64,000 nt of DNA from Polluticoccus soli (GCF_029269745.1 NZ_JARJHT010000002.1:930001-994000), one strand, 5' to 3'; shown: positions 1-8,087, counted from the first letter of the stretch. A program made the numbers and translations. The notes: generated by a model not told the origin, from the letters alone.

Positions 1-2
1 AT

Positions 3-1205
3 CAGATCGCTGCTGCCCAACAGTTGCATAACAATGGCGATGACGTAACCGAAATTGAACACTATTGGCAAAACGTTCGCCTGCTGTTCCCGCTCAGAAA
101 GGACTGGACCTATCTCAATAATGGCACTATGGGTCCTTCACCCTACCCCGTAGTTGAAGCAGTTCAAAAAGGAATGATGGAAGGCGATCAATTTGGCAGG
201 TATGGCGGCTGGGAAACGACATCCAAAAAACTTGCAGCTTTTGTAGGAGCCAATGAAGACGAGATTGCTTTAACACACAATGTAACAGACGGTATCAATA
301 TAGGTTGTTGGGGAGTGCCTTTAAAAAAAGGCGACGAGGTGATACTTACAACACATGAGCACGTTGGTAATGCCTTTCCCTGGTTGAGCAGACAGCGCCT
401 GCATGGCATTGTGCTTAAAACATTTACGCCGGCATCAACAGCAGATGAAACGCTTAACAGGATCAATGCGCTCATTACCAAAAAAACACGCGTAATAGCT
501 GTACCTCATATCCCTTGCACACAAGGGCAGATATTTCCGGTAAAAGATATCTGTACGCTAGCACGTGAGAAAAATATCTATTCTATAATAGATGGCGCAC
601 ATGGGCCCGGTATGCTGCATCTCGACCTTCATGATATGGGCTGCGACACGTATGCCAGCTGTACACATAAGTGGATGCTAGGCCCTAAAGGAACCGGCTT
701 CATGTATGTGCGAAAAGATTTTCAGAATATCCTGCAGGCATATTTCGTAGGTGGCGGCAGCGACAATGCACAATGGGATATGGCTTGTCACCCGGTAAAG
801 ATGGGAGAATATGCGAATTCAGCCCACCGCTATTATGGTGGCACACAGTCGCTGGGGTTGTATAAGGGTGTAGACGCTGCTATCGATTTCATCGAAACCA
901 TTGGTATGGATAATATCCATAAGCGCATTAAGAGCCTGGGCCACTATACGCAACAAAGGTTGCTTGAGTTTGGTGATAAGATAGAATTGCTAACGCCAAC
1001 TGAAGAACGTTCGCGTTGTGCTGTTAACGGTTTTCGCATTAAGGGCATCGACAACGCCAAATTCTATAAAGACTGCATGGAAAAAACAGTGCAGATCAGA
1101 ACAGTGGGTGAAAACGGCCTTAACTCGCTAAGAGTTTCTACACACATCTACAACAACAAACAGGACATTGATAAACTAATGGACCTGATAAAAAAGGCCG
1201 TCTAA
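3..1205 (+). CDS. Class V aminotransferase family protein, 5' end outside window
   Basis: PLP-dependent fold-type I enzyme of the class V aminotransferase / isopenicillin N epimerase-like group. Seen: a YLNNGTMGPSP motif near the start of the fold, DGAHGPGML (PLP-contacting Asp and following His) and THKWMLGPKG with the presumed Schiff-base lysine at about residue 216 of the visible part. The frame is open to the first base of the window; the only in-window start is a TTG at 24, so the true N-terminus, which in this family often carries a Tat or Sec signal, probably lies upstream. Substrate cannot be told: members include epimerases, cysteine desulfurase-like enzymes and uncharacterised aminotransferases. 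The family call is secure, the reaction is not. Confidence 0.85.
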   Translation, partial: QIAAAQQLHNNGDDVTEIEHYWQNVRLLFPLRKDWTYLNNGTMGPSPYPVVEAVQKGMMEGDQFGRYGGWETTSKKLAAFVGANEDEIALTHNVTDGINIGCWGVPLKKGDEVILTTHEHVGNAFPWLSRQRLHGIVLKTFTPASTADETLNRINALITKKTRVIAVPHIPCTQGQIFPVKDICTLAREKNIYSIIDGAHGPGMLHLDLHDMGCDTYASCTHKWMLGPKGTGFMYVRKDFQNILQAYFVGGGSDNAQWDMACHPVKMGEYANSAHRYYGGTQSLGLYKGVDAAIDFIETIGMDNIHKRIKSLGHYTQQRLLEFGDKIELLTPTEERSRCAVNGFRIKGIDNAKFYKDCMEKTVQIRTVGENGLNSLRVSTHIYNNKQDIDKLMDLIKKAV

Positions 1206-1294
1206 CATCCAAACATGGCCTAATTATTTTGAAAGGTTTGCAAAAAAATGAAACTTGCAGGCCGTTCAAACAATAGTTATTTATCAAAGCCATT

Positions 1295-2095
1295 ATGAAT
1301 TTGCTTCTTGTTCTTCCTGATTTTTCAGATCCAGGCGTTTGGATCAGTTTAGTAACATTATGTTTTCTTGAAGTTGTACTTGGTATCGACAACGTGATCT
1401 TCATTTCCATCGTTGCAGGCAAACTTCCTGAAAGCCAGCAGGCAAAGGCAAGAAACATTGGTTTATCACTGGCTATGGTTTTCCGTGTATGCCTTTTACT
1501 TACCATCAACTGGATCATTGGTCTCAAAGACCCTGTGGTAACCATACCAGCCATTTTTGATAAGACGGCGGAGCCGATGGCGTTAAGCTGGAAGGACGTC
1601 ATCTTACTGGCCGGCGGTATATTCCTGATAGCCAAGAGCACGATGGAAATACACCATAAGTTGCAACTGGACGAGCCTGAAGAAACAGCTGCTGCCAAAG
1701 CAGGTGCAGGCTTTATGGCTGTTATTATCCAAATCGTATTAGTGGATGCTGTGTTCTCATTCGACTCGATATTAACAGCTGTGGGCCTGGTTGAAAATGT
1801 GATCATTATGATCATCGCCGTGTTAGTATCAATTGGGATCATGATGCTTTTCTCCGGCCCGGTAATGCGTGTGATCAACAGTCAACCTACGCTGCAAATG
1901 CTCGCATTGTCATTCCTTGTGGTAATTGGCGTTGTGCTTATTGCAGATGCTTTTCACCAGGAAATAAGTAAGAGTATCATTTATTCCTGCCTGGCGTTTT
2001 CACTCGCTGTGGAGATGCTGAATATCCAACTACGAAAAAGAAAGCAGAACATCCACCTGCGAGATGCCGATAGAGCCGAGAAAATGAATGAGTAA
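1295..2095 (+). CDS. TerC family integral membrane protein
   Basis: A 266-residue polytopic membrane protein with about seven hydrophobic segments. It carries the TerC family hallmarks: GIDNVIFISI near residue 30 and DAVFSFDSILTAVG near residue 151, acidic/Asn residues within membrane segments that in the family are linked to metal (Mn2+ or Ca2+) export or tellurite resistance. The C-terminus is a short basic, cytosolic-looking tail (RKRKQNIHLRD). It follows the aminotransferase by about 90 bp and is probably separately expressed. Family membership is clear; the transported ion is inferred only from relatives. Confidence 0.9.
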   Translation: MNLLLVLPDFSDPGVWISLVTLCFLEVVLGIDNVIFISIVAGKLPESQQAKARNIGLSLAMVFRVCLLLTINWIIGLKDPVVTIPAIFDKTAEPMALSWKDVILLAGGIFLIAKSTMEIHHKLQLDEPEETAAAKAGAGFMAVIIQIVLVDAVFSFDSILTAVGLVENVIIMIIAVLVSIGIMMLFSGPVMRVINSQPTLQMLALSFLVVIGVVLIADAFHQEISKSIIYSCLAFSLAVEMLNIQLRKRKQNIHLRDADRAEKMNE

Positions 2096-2154
2096 CACAT
2101 AAACATTGAAACTATATACATAGTTGGCAAAATTTAATGTTGGTTAACCAGTCA

Positions 2155-2189
2155 TTTGCAAAAAAAGCTTAAGATACTTAATAGCTTTG
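2155..2189 (+). promoter_or_regulatory. Bacteroidota-type promoter for the 2225 lipoprotein gene
   Basis: TTTG at 2155-2158, a 23-nt spacer and TAGCTTTG at 2182-2189 match the Bacteroidota sigma-ABfr consensus (TTTG/TTG, N17-23, TAnnTTTG). Transcription would begin near 2195, about 30 nt before the ATG at 2225. This argues against the TTG start at 2156, which would sit inside the promoter. Confidence 0.6.
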
Positions 2190-2224
2190 CGAAACGCATT
2201 AACACACTTTCTAAAGTATCTTTT

Positions 2225-2776
2225 ATGAAGCATCTATTCTTGATTGCCCTGGGGTCTGTAGTACTTTTCGCATCTTGTAAGAAAGAGAACAACTGTACAA
2301 AGCCTGACAATTCTAACACTGCATCAATTGAGAGCGCAGCAAAGAAATCCGGCGTACCATTCACTGGCTCTATGACGTACCAGTTTGTAGGTGAGAATGT
2401 TCCGTGCGACTGTGGCGAATATACGCCGGTAGGCAATCTTGTGGGCACAGGTAACCTGAGCCATCTTGGAAATGCAACATCTAAGATCAAGCCTTGCGCG
2501 CAACCGCTGATTAAAGATGGTGCTATGATAGGCCAGATAATTGGAATAGAATGTGGTTCGTTTGTTGCAGCGAACGGTGATGAGGTGTATTGTCACACTT
2601 ACCCTTACAACCTGTACTTTACTGCTACCGCTGCTGTAGGTACTATCAACTGCGATTTTGTTGGTGGCACCGGTAAATTTGCTAATGCAACAGGAAGCTT
2701 TACAGGCACTATTACAGTACCTTACGGCCAGGGCATTGCTACATTTACCAACATCAACGGTCTGATCAACTACTAG
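2225..2776 (+). CDS. Lipoprotein, predicted beta-rich, unknown function
   Basis: A 183-residue lipoprotein. The ATG at 2225 gives a short signal peptide ending LFASC, with Cys17 as the lipidated residue, followed by a Lys/Asn-rich linker. The rest is Gly/Thr-rich alternating sequence with several Cys; the end, FVGGTGKFANATGSFTGTI, resembles repeats seen in allene-oxide-cyclase-barrel-like secreted proteins, so a small beta-barrel is likely. An in-frame TTG at 2156 would extend it by 23 residues but falls in the promoter. A strong hairpin ends the unit just downstream. No enzymatic motif was seen and the role is unknown. Confidence 0.75.
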   Translation: MKHLFLIALGSVVLFASCKKENNCTKPDNSNTASIESAAKKSGVPFTGSMTYQFVGENVPCDCGEYTPVGNLVGTGNLSHLGNATSKIKPCAQPLIKDGAMIGQIIGIECGSFVAANGDEVYCHTYPYNLYFTATAAVGTINCDFVGGTGKFANATGSFTGTITVPYGQGIATFTNINGLINY

Positions 2777-2796
2777 TAGAAAGTTACTGAGATAGA

Positions 2797-2826
2797 AAAT
2801 GGCCGGTATTACCGGCCATTTTTATT
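2797..2826. terminator. Bidirectional intrinsic terminator
   Basis: Arms AAATGGCCGGT and ACCGGCCATTT with a 3-nt loop, T-rich on both sides. It lies between the convergent lipoprotein gene (2225) and the minus-strand gene ending at 2827. Confidence 0.8.
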
Positions 2827-3150
2827 TTAGACTAGATCTATTTCGTACAGCAACTTTTCTTCGCCGTCTGCGGTGATTCCATAAAGTTTTGCCTTAGACA
2901 CAGCAAACGAAGTGAACTGTTCCCGAAGCTTTTTTGCCTGCTGCTCCAGCTGAATGTCAGTCAGCAATTCCATGGCATCTTCCTCATCGAGTGTACGCAG
3001 GTGATTGCTGAGCTCAAGGTCTGACTCTATCATCCTGCTCACGTCCTGGATAACCTCTTGCATTAAGGGACTGGCATCACCCAATCCAAAATCAAAAAGC
3101 GTTTCCATAAGCATATCCTCGTCGCTGAATTTCTGGTTCTTGATAAACAT
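2827..3150 (-). CDS. Conserved hypothetical acidic protein
   Basis: 107 residues, strongly acidic in the first two thirds (EEDAMELL, DVSRMIESDLEL) and predicted mostly helical; the last 25 residues look like a short beta hairpin (KLYGITADGEEKLLYEIDLV). No signal peptide or membrane segment, so probably cytosolic. A TATTTTTG box on the minus strand at 3168-3175 sits 17 nt before the ATG at 3150, a good -7 element. I do not recognise a family. Confidence 0.65.
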   Translation of the reverse strand: MFIKNQKFSDEDMLMETLFDFGLGDASPLMQEVIQDVSRMIESDLELSNHLRTLDEEDAMELLTDIQLEQQAKKLREQFTSFAVSKAKLYGITADGEEKLLYEIDLV

Positions 3151-3178
3151 CCTTTGCAGTTTGAACGCAAAAATAACA

Positions 3179-3871
3179 TCAAGCTATCAAAACACCATTA
3201 GCCTTCACCGGCTTCGCGAGGTCCCAGTTATTATCCTGCATCTGCTTTTTAAAGCAAGTAGTGCGGTAAATAGTATTGTTGAGTATTTTATTGGGATGCG
3301 TACGCAACCATTCATGCCTTGTATCTACATATTGCTTTATCCATGTTTTCTCATCGCCACCACGTACAGGTGGCACAGCAGGAAAACGCTTGCGCAGAAA
3401 ATCGGGTATGCTGCCGGAGTGAATGTGGCTATCGTAAATAACCAATAAACTGAGCGGCAGTGTGAAACCCATTGCATTGAACCAGCCCAGGGCTGGTAGG
3501 TAATAATAAGAATCGAACAACTGGTCCTGAGCATCACGCATTATAGGATCATTCTTTGCTGCTTCGATCAACAGGTTACAAAAAACGGTGTCAGTACTTA
3601 GACTTGGTTTGCGACCTATCCTGTTGACATAAGGCTTTAACTGTGCTGCGTACGTACCATTACTATTAACATAGTTCTGTATCAGCGGTTTCAAGTTGCC
3701 AAACTCTGTGGTCTGTGAGCGGCCATACGTTATCTGCGTGATATAGATCCTGGTGGCTGGATCGCGATAGTCTCGATATTTTACGAGTCCGGCGTAATTG
3801 CCATCGGCTCGTCCTGTTTCAAATGCATTGATGACCTTTTCGATCTTGTTTTTAATGGCGGGAGTGATCAT
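3179..3871 (-). CDS. Chitosanase, GH46-type
   Basis: Predicted endo-chitosanase. Seen: AFETGR near the N-terminus, where the family's catalytic Glu lies, then ITQITYGRSQTTEFGNL, and near the C-terminus VIYDSHIHSG, GGDEKTWIKQY, TRHEWLR and an NNTIYR stretch typical of bacterial GH46-like proteins. The frame is open back to 4099, but that start would overlap the divergent hemerythrin gene and give an N-terminus that does not look like protein, so I chose the ATG at 3871 (230 residues). With this start there is no signal peptide, which is odd for a polysaccharide hydrolase. Family is fairly secure; substrate is inferred. Confidence 0.75.
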   Translation of the reverse strand: MITPAIKNKIEKVINAFETGRADGNYAGLVKYRDYRDPATRIYITQITYGRSQTTEFGNLKPLIQNYVNSNGTYAAQLKPYVNRIGRKPSLSTDTVFCNLLIEAAKNDPIMRDAQDQLFDSYYYLPALGWFNAMGFTLPLSLLVIYDSHIHSGSIPDFLRKRFPAVPPVRGGDEKTWIKQYVDTRHEWLRTHPNKILNNTIYRTTCFKKQMQDNNWDLAKPVKANGVLIA

Positions 3872-4091
3872 GTTTTGGCGGATTTTAATGGTGAACTGTT
3901 CTATTAAAGTACTGCATTTTTGAAAAGTAGGCCCAATTAATATGCCGAAAATTTGCATATCATTTGGCTTTATCCGATATTTAATATCCGACAAAGTTTT
4001 AAACACCCATTGCAAGGATCTAGTACCTCTGACCGGAACTCCCCTTTCTGAATTGTAGAGACAACATTTCGTCACCTTAAAAAACACTCTT

Positions 4092-4613
4092 ATGAACAAT
4101 CCGGTATCTATTCTTCATGAGGAGCATAAGCTACTCATAGATGCAATTGAAAAAACACGACAGGTACAAAGTATCCAGGACACAACCATCTACCAGGCGC
4201 TTATCCACGACATGATCGTATTCTTTCACAATTTTACGGAAATGTGCCACTTTCCGAAAGAGGACAAGGTGCTGTTCCCAATGGTGCAAGGACGTACGCA
4301 ACGGTTAGATGCCCTTTTTATAGATGAAATGTATAGTCATCACCAGGACCTGGAGCAATTCATATCGGAGATACTGGACGCCTACAACATGCACGATTAT
4401 CGTACTGTACGGTTGGCAATGAATAAATACCTGAACGAACTGGAAGACGAAATAGAAACAGAAGAAAGAGAAATACTCAGCATTGCCGATGCATTACTCA
4501 GCGTTAAAGAATCGGAGGCAGCATGCAAAGATTTTGAGCGCCACGATGAGCGTTTAGGTGTTATCGGCACCATCAAAGGTAACTATCGCAACTTTTCTGA
4601 CTTTACAGTGTAG
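4092..4613 (+). CDS. Hemerythrin-like HHE-domain protein
   Basis: 173-residue four-helix protein of the HHE cation-binding (hemerythrin) family. Expected ligands are visible: HEEH at residues 9-12, HNFTEMCHFPKED near 46-58 with the HxxxExxH-like spacing, SHHQDLEQF near 82, and a Glu-rich helix (ETEEREI) late in the domain. Such proteins bind a di-iron centre and are linked to O2 or NO sensing, iron handling or repair of nitrosative damage. It is divergently arranged with the chitosanase. The physiological role is not shown by the sequence. Confidence 0.85.
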   Translation: MNNPVSILHEEHKLLIDAIEKTRQVQSIQDTTIYQALIHDMIVFFHNFTEMCHFPKEDKVLFPMVQGRTQRLDALFIDEMYSHHQDLEQFISEILDAYNMHDYRTVRLAMNKYLNELEDEIETEEREILSIADALLSVKESEAACKDFERHDERLGVIGTIKGNYRNFSDFTV

Positions 4614-4865
4614 TTTCAACAGTTTGTCAAGTTTAGTTTTACACAGAAAAGCAAAAAATGTGCATAAAGCGTTTCATCCTTTTGAGATCTTTTGCTAACT
4701 TTAATTCAATAACTATCAATTAAGTAATTACATACTCAACCGAAACCGGCACAATTTTATTACTTATTTGAGAAATGGCATTTTAAGGGATTTGCCAGTT
4801 ATTGAAACAGGCCGTTGTTAGGCCATTTTATAAGGGAACCAGACTCTATTTTTTAAAAATAGCAT

Positions 4866-6524
4866 ATGCGGATAAGAGAGAGCGCATATATGGCACTAGT
4901 GTGCCTGTTTTTTTCTGTGTGCAGTTCCTTTGCACAAGGCGATGTAAGTCGGCAGGCTGCAACCGTCGCAAATGCCACGCAAATCGCAACCGGCAATTGG
5001 GACATTCAGTTTCTTTCACAACCAAAGCTTCATTTATCAGGTTTGCAGGTAGGTGGCAAGGCCATCTTTTCCTCAGCAACAGCATGTGACATCTACGATT
5101 TCAGATCGAACCGTTGGCAAACACATCAATTCTCCTTACCACGGCGCGGCATAAGCACAGCTGCCTTGGGGCAAAATGCTTTTTTTGCGGGTGGCGCGCG
5201 CGGATCACAGCATGCTCCTGAGTTTGTTGACAGGATTGACATTTATAATGCAGAAAATGATCAGTGGTATCATTCAGGCTTGTCTCAGAAGCGCGAGGTT
5301 GGAGGTGCGGGTGCATTGGGTACCGTCGTGATCTTTGCCGGTGGTATAGCTAATAATGTTTATTCTAGTCGCGCCGACATCTTCAATACGGAAAACAGCC
5401 AACGTCTGCGCCACAACCTATCAGAAGCACGTACAAAGCTTGCTGTAGGCGCAGCAGCTAACAAAATAGTTTTCGCAGGCGGTATTTCAGGAAATATAGG
5501 TTCTCCAGTTGCCAGTAGCGCGATAGACATCTATGAAATACACTCGAAAACGTGGACCACTTCCAGACTATCTGACACCAGGTATGACATTTCGGTAGCT
5601 AGCATCGGCAATAAGATAATTTTTGCCGGAGGACTCAACGCTTCCGCAACAGGCCTGCAACCCTCAAACACGATCGACATTTACGATGCAGTTCGGAACA
5701 GCTGGAAGAAGGCTACCCTGTCTGAAGCAAAACACGGCATGTCTGTAGCTGTATACGGCACTAAAGTGTACATTGCCGGTGGCTTATTGAAAGGAGATAT
5801 CATCTCTGACAAACTGGAGGTGTACGATAGTGAAACAGATTCCTGGACTGTCACTACTCTGCCAGCCCGTCGTCATGGCATGGCCGTAGCTGTAACACCA
5901 TCTTGCATAGCCTTTGCAGGTGGCTTCATCAACAATATTAGCACGACAACCAGCCGGTGTGAAGTACTTGATATCGCTAACGACACATGGAGCATAGAAT
6001 ACCTGTCGCAACCGCGCGCTAACGTTGCAGTGGCTACGTACAGCGACCAAATAATATTTGCAGGCGGAACAGACTTTAGCAACACGATCGCCACGGCAAC
6101 AGCAGATATATGGCAGCCTTCGCATATTGCCCTGAATGCACTCTATGCAGGTTCGTCAAACCCGATCTATCATGCGGCCAGGAAGCAGATACGCGAGTGG
6201 GTCTATACTGATCCGGAAAATAGCGATTTCCTTATAGCTGACCTTTGGAAATACGAAACTCAAACGGTTAAGATAAGCATCCTCAATACCCTCCGTCAAA
6301 TCGTTCTTACCAAATCAGTGATCCCTTTTGGCGATACAAAGGAGCAAATAAATGTCTCCAATCTGCAGCAAGGACAATACTGGGTACTTGTTGAATGTAA
6401 CGGTCGCAAACCGGCACTTACAAAAGTAAATATCGGTCCTGCCGGTCTTGAATCTTCCCCAACTGACAAGATCATAGTTGCAAGCTCGTTCGCCAACCCA
6501 GACCTACTCCCATCGCAATACTAA
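4866..6524 (+). CDS. Secreted Kelch-repeat protein
   Basis: 552-residue exported protein. The signal peptide ends SSFAQ (about residue 24). Residues about 60-420 hold at least seven Kelch repeats, each with a pattern like VVIFAGGI followed by a DIYD/DIFN-type Asp-Ile-Tyr strand and a Trp (NDTW, DSWTV, KTWTT), so a beta-propeller is predicted. The C-terminal region (TVKISILNTLRQIVLT... LQQGQYWVLVE) resembles a T9SS type A sorting domain but is followed by about 35 further residues, which is unusual since sorting domains normally end the protein. It is probably a surface or secreted binding protein; the ligand is unknown. Confidence 0.8.
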   Translation: MRIRESAYMALVCLFFSVCSSFAQGDVSRQAATVANATQIATGNWDIQFLSQPKLHLSGLQVGGKAIFSSATACDIYDFRSNRWQTHQFSLPRRGISTAALGQNAFFAGGARGSQHAPEFVDRIDIYNAENDQWYHSGLSQKREVGGAGALGTVVIFAGGIANNVYSSRADIFNTENSQRLRHNLSEARTKLAVGAAANKIVFAGGISGNIGSPVASSAIDIYEIHSKTWTTSRLSDTRYDISVASIGNKIIFAGGLNASATGLQPSNTIDIYDAVRNSWKKATLSEAKHGMSVAVYGTKVYIAGGLLKGDIISDKLEVYDSETDSWTVTTLPARRHGMAVAVTPSCIAFAGGFINNISTTTSRCEVLDIANDTWSIEYLSQPRANVAVATYSDQIIFAGGTDFSNTIATATADIWQPSHIALNALYAGSSNPIYHAARKQIREWVYTDPENSDFLIADLWKYETQTVKISILNTLRQIVLTKSVIPFGDTKEQINVSNLQQGQYWVLVECNGRKPALTKVNIGPAGLESSPTDKIIVASSFANPDLLPSQY

Positions 6525-6823
6525 AAGAAAAACTAATCACCAGTTTGCGAATCCCTATGCTCCTTTGCAGAACCTCATGTTATTGTTGGGATAATATGCC
6601 TCAGTAGCTCTACTGTAGCGGTTACTAGACACAGTTTAACCGCGATACGAAGCGCATTTTTTTTCACTGAATTAATGTTTAACGATGTCAAGTTCTCATA
6701 ATCAATCGATAATGAAAACATAAAATCGCTAAACATTCTTAACATTCTATCAAGGAGTTTTAATGGTGAGCTGGCATGTGATTTTTAAAGTGATGAGCGG
6801 AATTGACTTAAAGAACAATTGTT
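6525..6823. other. Intergenic region, no gene supported
   Basis: About 300 bp of AT-rich sequence between the Kelch gene and the 6824 gene. It contains AAGGAG followed by an ATG at 6763, opening a 60-codon frame that overlaps the 6824 gene in another frame; its translation does not look like a protein, so I do not call it. No terminator hairpin with a T-run was found after 6524. Confidence 0.4.
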
Positions 6824-7540
6824 ATGAAACGGATGATTTTTATTTTCTTGATGACAGCACCATTCATGACCTGGGCACAAGATTCGACAGACAAAGTATT
6901 TATTGCAGAGCAAAAGGATTTTGCTTTGCATCCGGAAAAAGCTAAATACCAGGGGCGTGTTGATACAATATTTTATATTGATGCCGCTACCGGTGAAAAG
7001 CAGGTGGCTGAGTTGAAACTGAAACGAGCCGATTGGGAATACCAGGAAGCGGTGGCTGCTTATAAAAGGGGTGAATATGCCAAAGCTCACCAGTACGCCT
7101 ACCAGACATTGAAAAAAGCTAAGCTAAGCAAACAGCAACAGCTTGACCTTTATGATCTCGCAATTAAGAGTTCGTATTCTAATAGCGAATTCAGTTCGGC
7201 CATAGTGTACTACCAGGATATGATGCGCAAAAAACTAAAGATAGACGACGAGCTGACGAAGCTTGCAATCTTTAGCTATTTCCCTGCAAAAGCACTGCAT
7301 GCTCAAAACTACTATAACATCAATCCTAAGGACACCACGTTTATTCTTGGACTTGTAAACAAGATGGTAGCCAAGGATCCAAAATGGCTGATGGTGCGTT
7401 CAAAAATATATAGCGCAGTACGAGATGTGGATGAGCTTCCCGCGGATGTGCGTCAATACTACAAAATGAAAACAGCAGCCGATGCTGAAAAGTATGCTGC
7501 TGAATTTGAACCGACCGCATGGGAAGACATATTGCCTTAA
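6824..7540 (+). CDS. Secreted TPR-like protein, unknown function
   Basis: 238 residues. The signal peptide (MKRMIFIFLMTAPFMTWAQ) predicts export to the periplasm or beyond. The middle (WEYQEAVAAYKRGEYAKAH, then YDLAIKSSYSNSEFSSAIVYY) has the spacing of helical tetratricopeptide-like repeats. No catalytic motif is seen. It ends at a strong hairpin terminator, so it is probably monocistronic. The role is unknown; protein-protein interaction is inferred from the helical repeats. Confidence 0.75.
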   Translation: MKRMIFIFLMTAPFMTWAQDSTDKVFIAEQKDFALHPEKAKYQGRVDTIFYIDAATGEKQVAELKLKRADWEYQEAVAAYKRGEYAKAHQYAYQTLKKAKLSKQQQLDLYDLAIKSSYSNSEFSSAIVYYQDMMRKKLKIDDELTKLAIFSYFPAKALHAQNYYNINPKDTTFILGLVNKMVAKDPKWLMVRSKIYSAVRDVDELPADVRQYYKMKTAADAEKYAAEFEPTAWEDILP

Positions 7541-7562
7541 TGAACGAATATCTTGAAATATT

Positions 7563-7595
7563 AAATGCGCAGCCAAATTGGCTGCGCATTTTGCT
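7563..7595. terminator. Intrinsic terminator after the 6824 gene
   Basis: Stem AAATGCGCAGCC / GGCTGCGCATTT with loop AAATT, followed by TTGCTA. The self-complementary flanks could also stop minus-strand transcription that reads past the RNA locus at 7676-8050. Confidence 0.75.
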
Positions 7596-7774
7596 ATAGT
7601 AAGAATATTTCATTCATTCCAATTATCATACAATAATTGTTGGCACATTTGTCACTAAACTTCCTTGCACTTTGTAAAAAAATGATAGACCTTCACGCCA
7701 CTCATGACCATTAGGTCAAAGCATTGAGTGACACGCAATCACATCCCTCAGTTCGATCTGAATTAAACATAGCG

Positions 7775-7841
7775 CAGGCTTTCACTGAGCAGATTTTAGG
7801 TACGGCCATCAAAAATCCCACATCTGTTTTAGTGGAGCCTG
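7775..7841 (-). repeat. Hairpin B of the RNA, second copy of a duplicated apical motif
   Basis: Outer stem 7775-7780/7836-7841, inner stem 7783-7786/7831-7834 and an apical CAGAT/ATCTG stem (7790-7794/7822-7826) present a loop holding, on the minus strand, GTGGGAT and GGCCGTACC. The same loop sequence sits in hairpin A at 7866-7935, while the outer stems differ in sequence: conserved loop, changed stem. Confidence 0.6.
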
Positions 7842-7865
7842 TGTTTTTTCTGTACGCAAAAAGAG

Positions 7866-7935
7866 GCGCAGATTTCGCCAACTGATTCTAAGGTACGACC
7901 AAGTATCCCACATCTGTTATTGGCTACGTCTGCGC
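7866..7935 (-). repeat. Hairpin A of the RNA, first copy of the duplicated motif
   Basis: Outer stem GCGCAGA/TCTGCGC (7866-7872/7929-7935), inner stem GCCAA/TTGGC (7877-7881/7920-7924), and a loop whose minus-strand sequence contains ACAGATGTGGGAT and GTCGTACC, matching hairpin B almost base for base. The inner stem competes with the 7922-7928/8017-8023 pairing. Confidence 0.6.
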
Positions 7936-8055
7936 TTTATCTTCCGCCTTTCACAAGGCATGGATTATTCCGGAAAGGGAGTGCCCGGGAACTAAAGGCA
8001 TGGGATCAACTTCCACCGTAGCCGCTCGCGCTATTTTTTCCCTGAAGAACCAATG

Positions 8056-8087
8056 CAAAGGTAGGCCTCAGCGGCCGGAAAGTCAAA
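8056..8087 (-). promoter_or_regulatory. Promoter of the candidate RNA
   Basis: Read on the minus strand: TTTG (8087-8084), 20-nt spacer, TACCTTTG (8063-8056). Both boxes and spacing fit the Bacteroidota housekeeping consensus exactly. Start of transcription is predicted near 8050. Confidence 0.7.

Larger units (their letters stand above)
7676..8050 (-). ncRNA. Candidate structured non-coding RNA of unknown class (~375 nt)
   Basis: No coding frame fits here, but on the minus strand there is a full promoter (8056-8087), an extended set of complementary segments and a T7 run (plus-strand A7 at 7676-7682). Pairings, in plus coordinates: 8017-8023 with 7922-7928 (7 bp); 7994-7999 with 7946-7951 (6 bp); hairpin A 7866-7872/7929-7935 plus 7877-7881/7920-7924; hairpin B 7775-7780/7836-7841 plus 7783-7786/7831-7834; and a 3' hairpin TGACC TAAT GGTCA inside CACTCA/TGAGTG. 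Some pairings exclude each other. The only downstream gene on that strand is beyond a terminator, so this looks like a free-standing RNA. I looked for tmRNA, RNase P, SRP and classical 6S hallmarks and did not see them. The ends are estimates. Confidence 0.55.

Noticed and set aside
1138-1878. 246-codon minus-strand frame opposite the TerC-like gene
   Set aside because: The opposite strand encodes clear TerC motifs; this frame is low-complexity Ile/Thr-rich.
6763-6945. 60-codon frame after an AAGGAG-like site
   Set aside because: Mostly overlaps the 6824 gene in another frame and its translation does not look like protein; the purine run may be chance.
8000-8045. Plus-strand terminator at GTAGCCGCTCGCGCTATTTTTT (8018-8039 region)
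   Set aside because: The stem is only about 4 bp and the minus-strand promoter and long pairings explain the region better.
7676-8050. tmRNA, RNase P RNA, SRP RNA or classical 6S RNA as the identity of the RNA locus
   Set aside because: No tRNA-like 3' end, no GAGGAAAGTC-type P RNA core, no SRP tetraloop domain, no 6S central bubble visible. A divergent form cannot be fully excluded.
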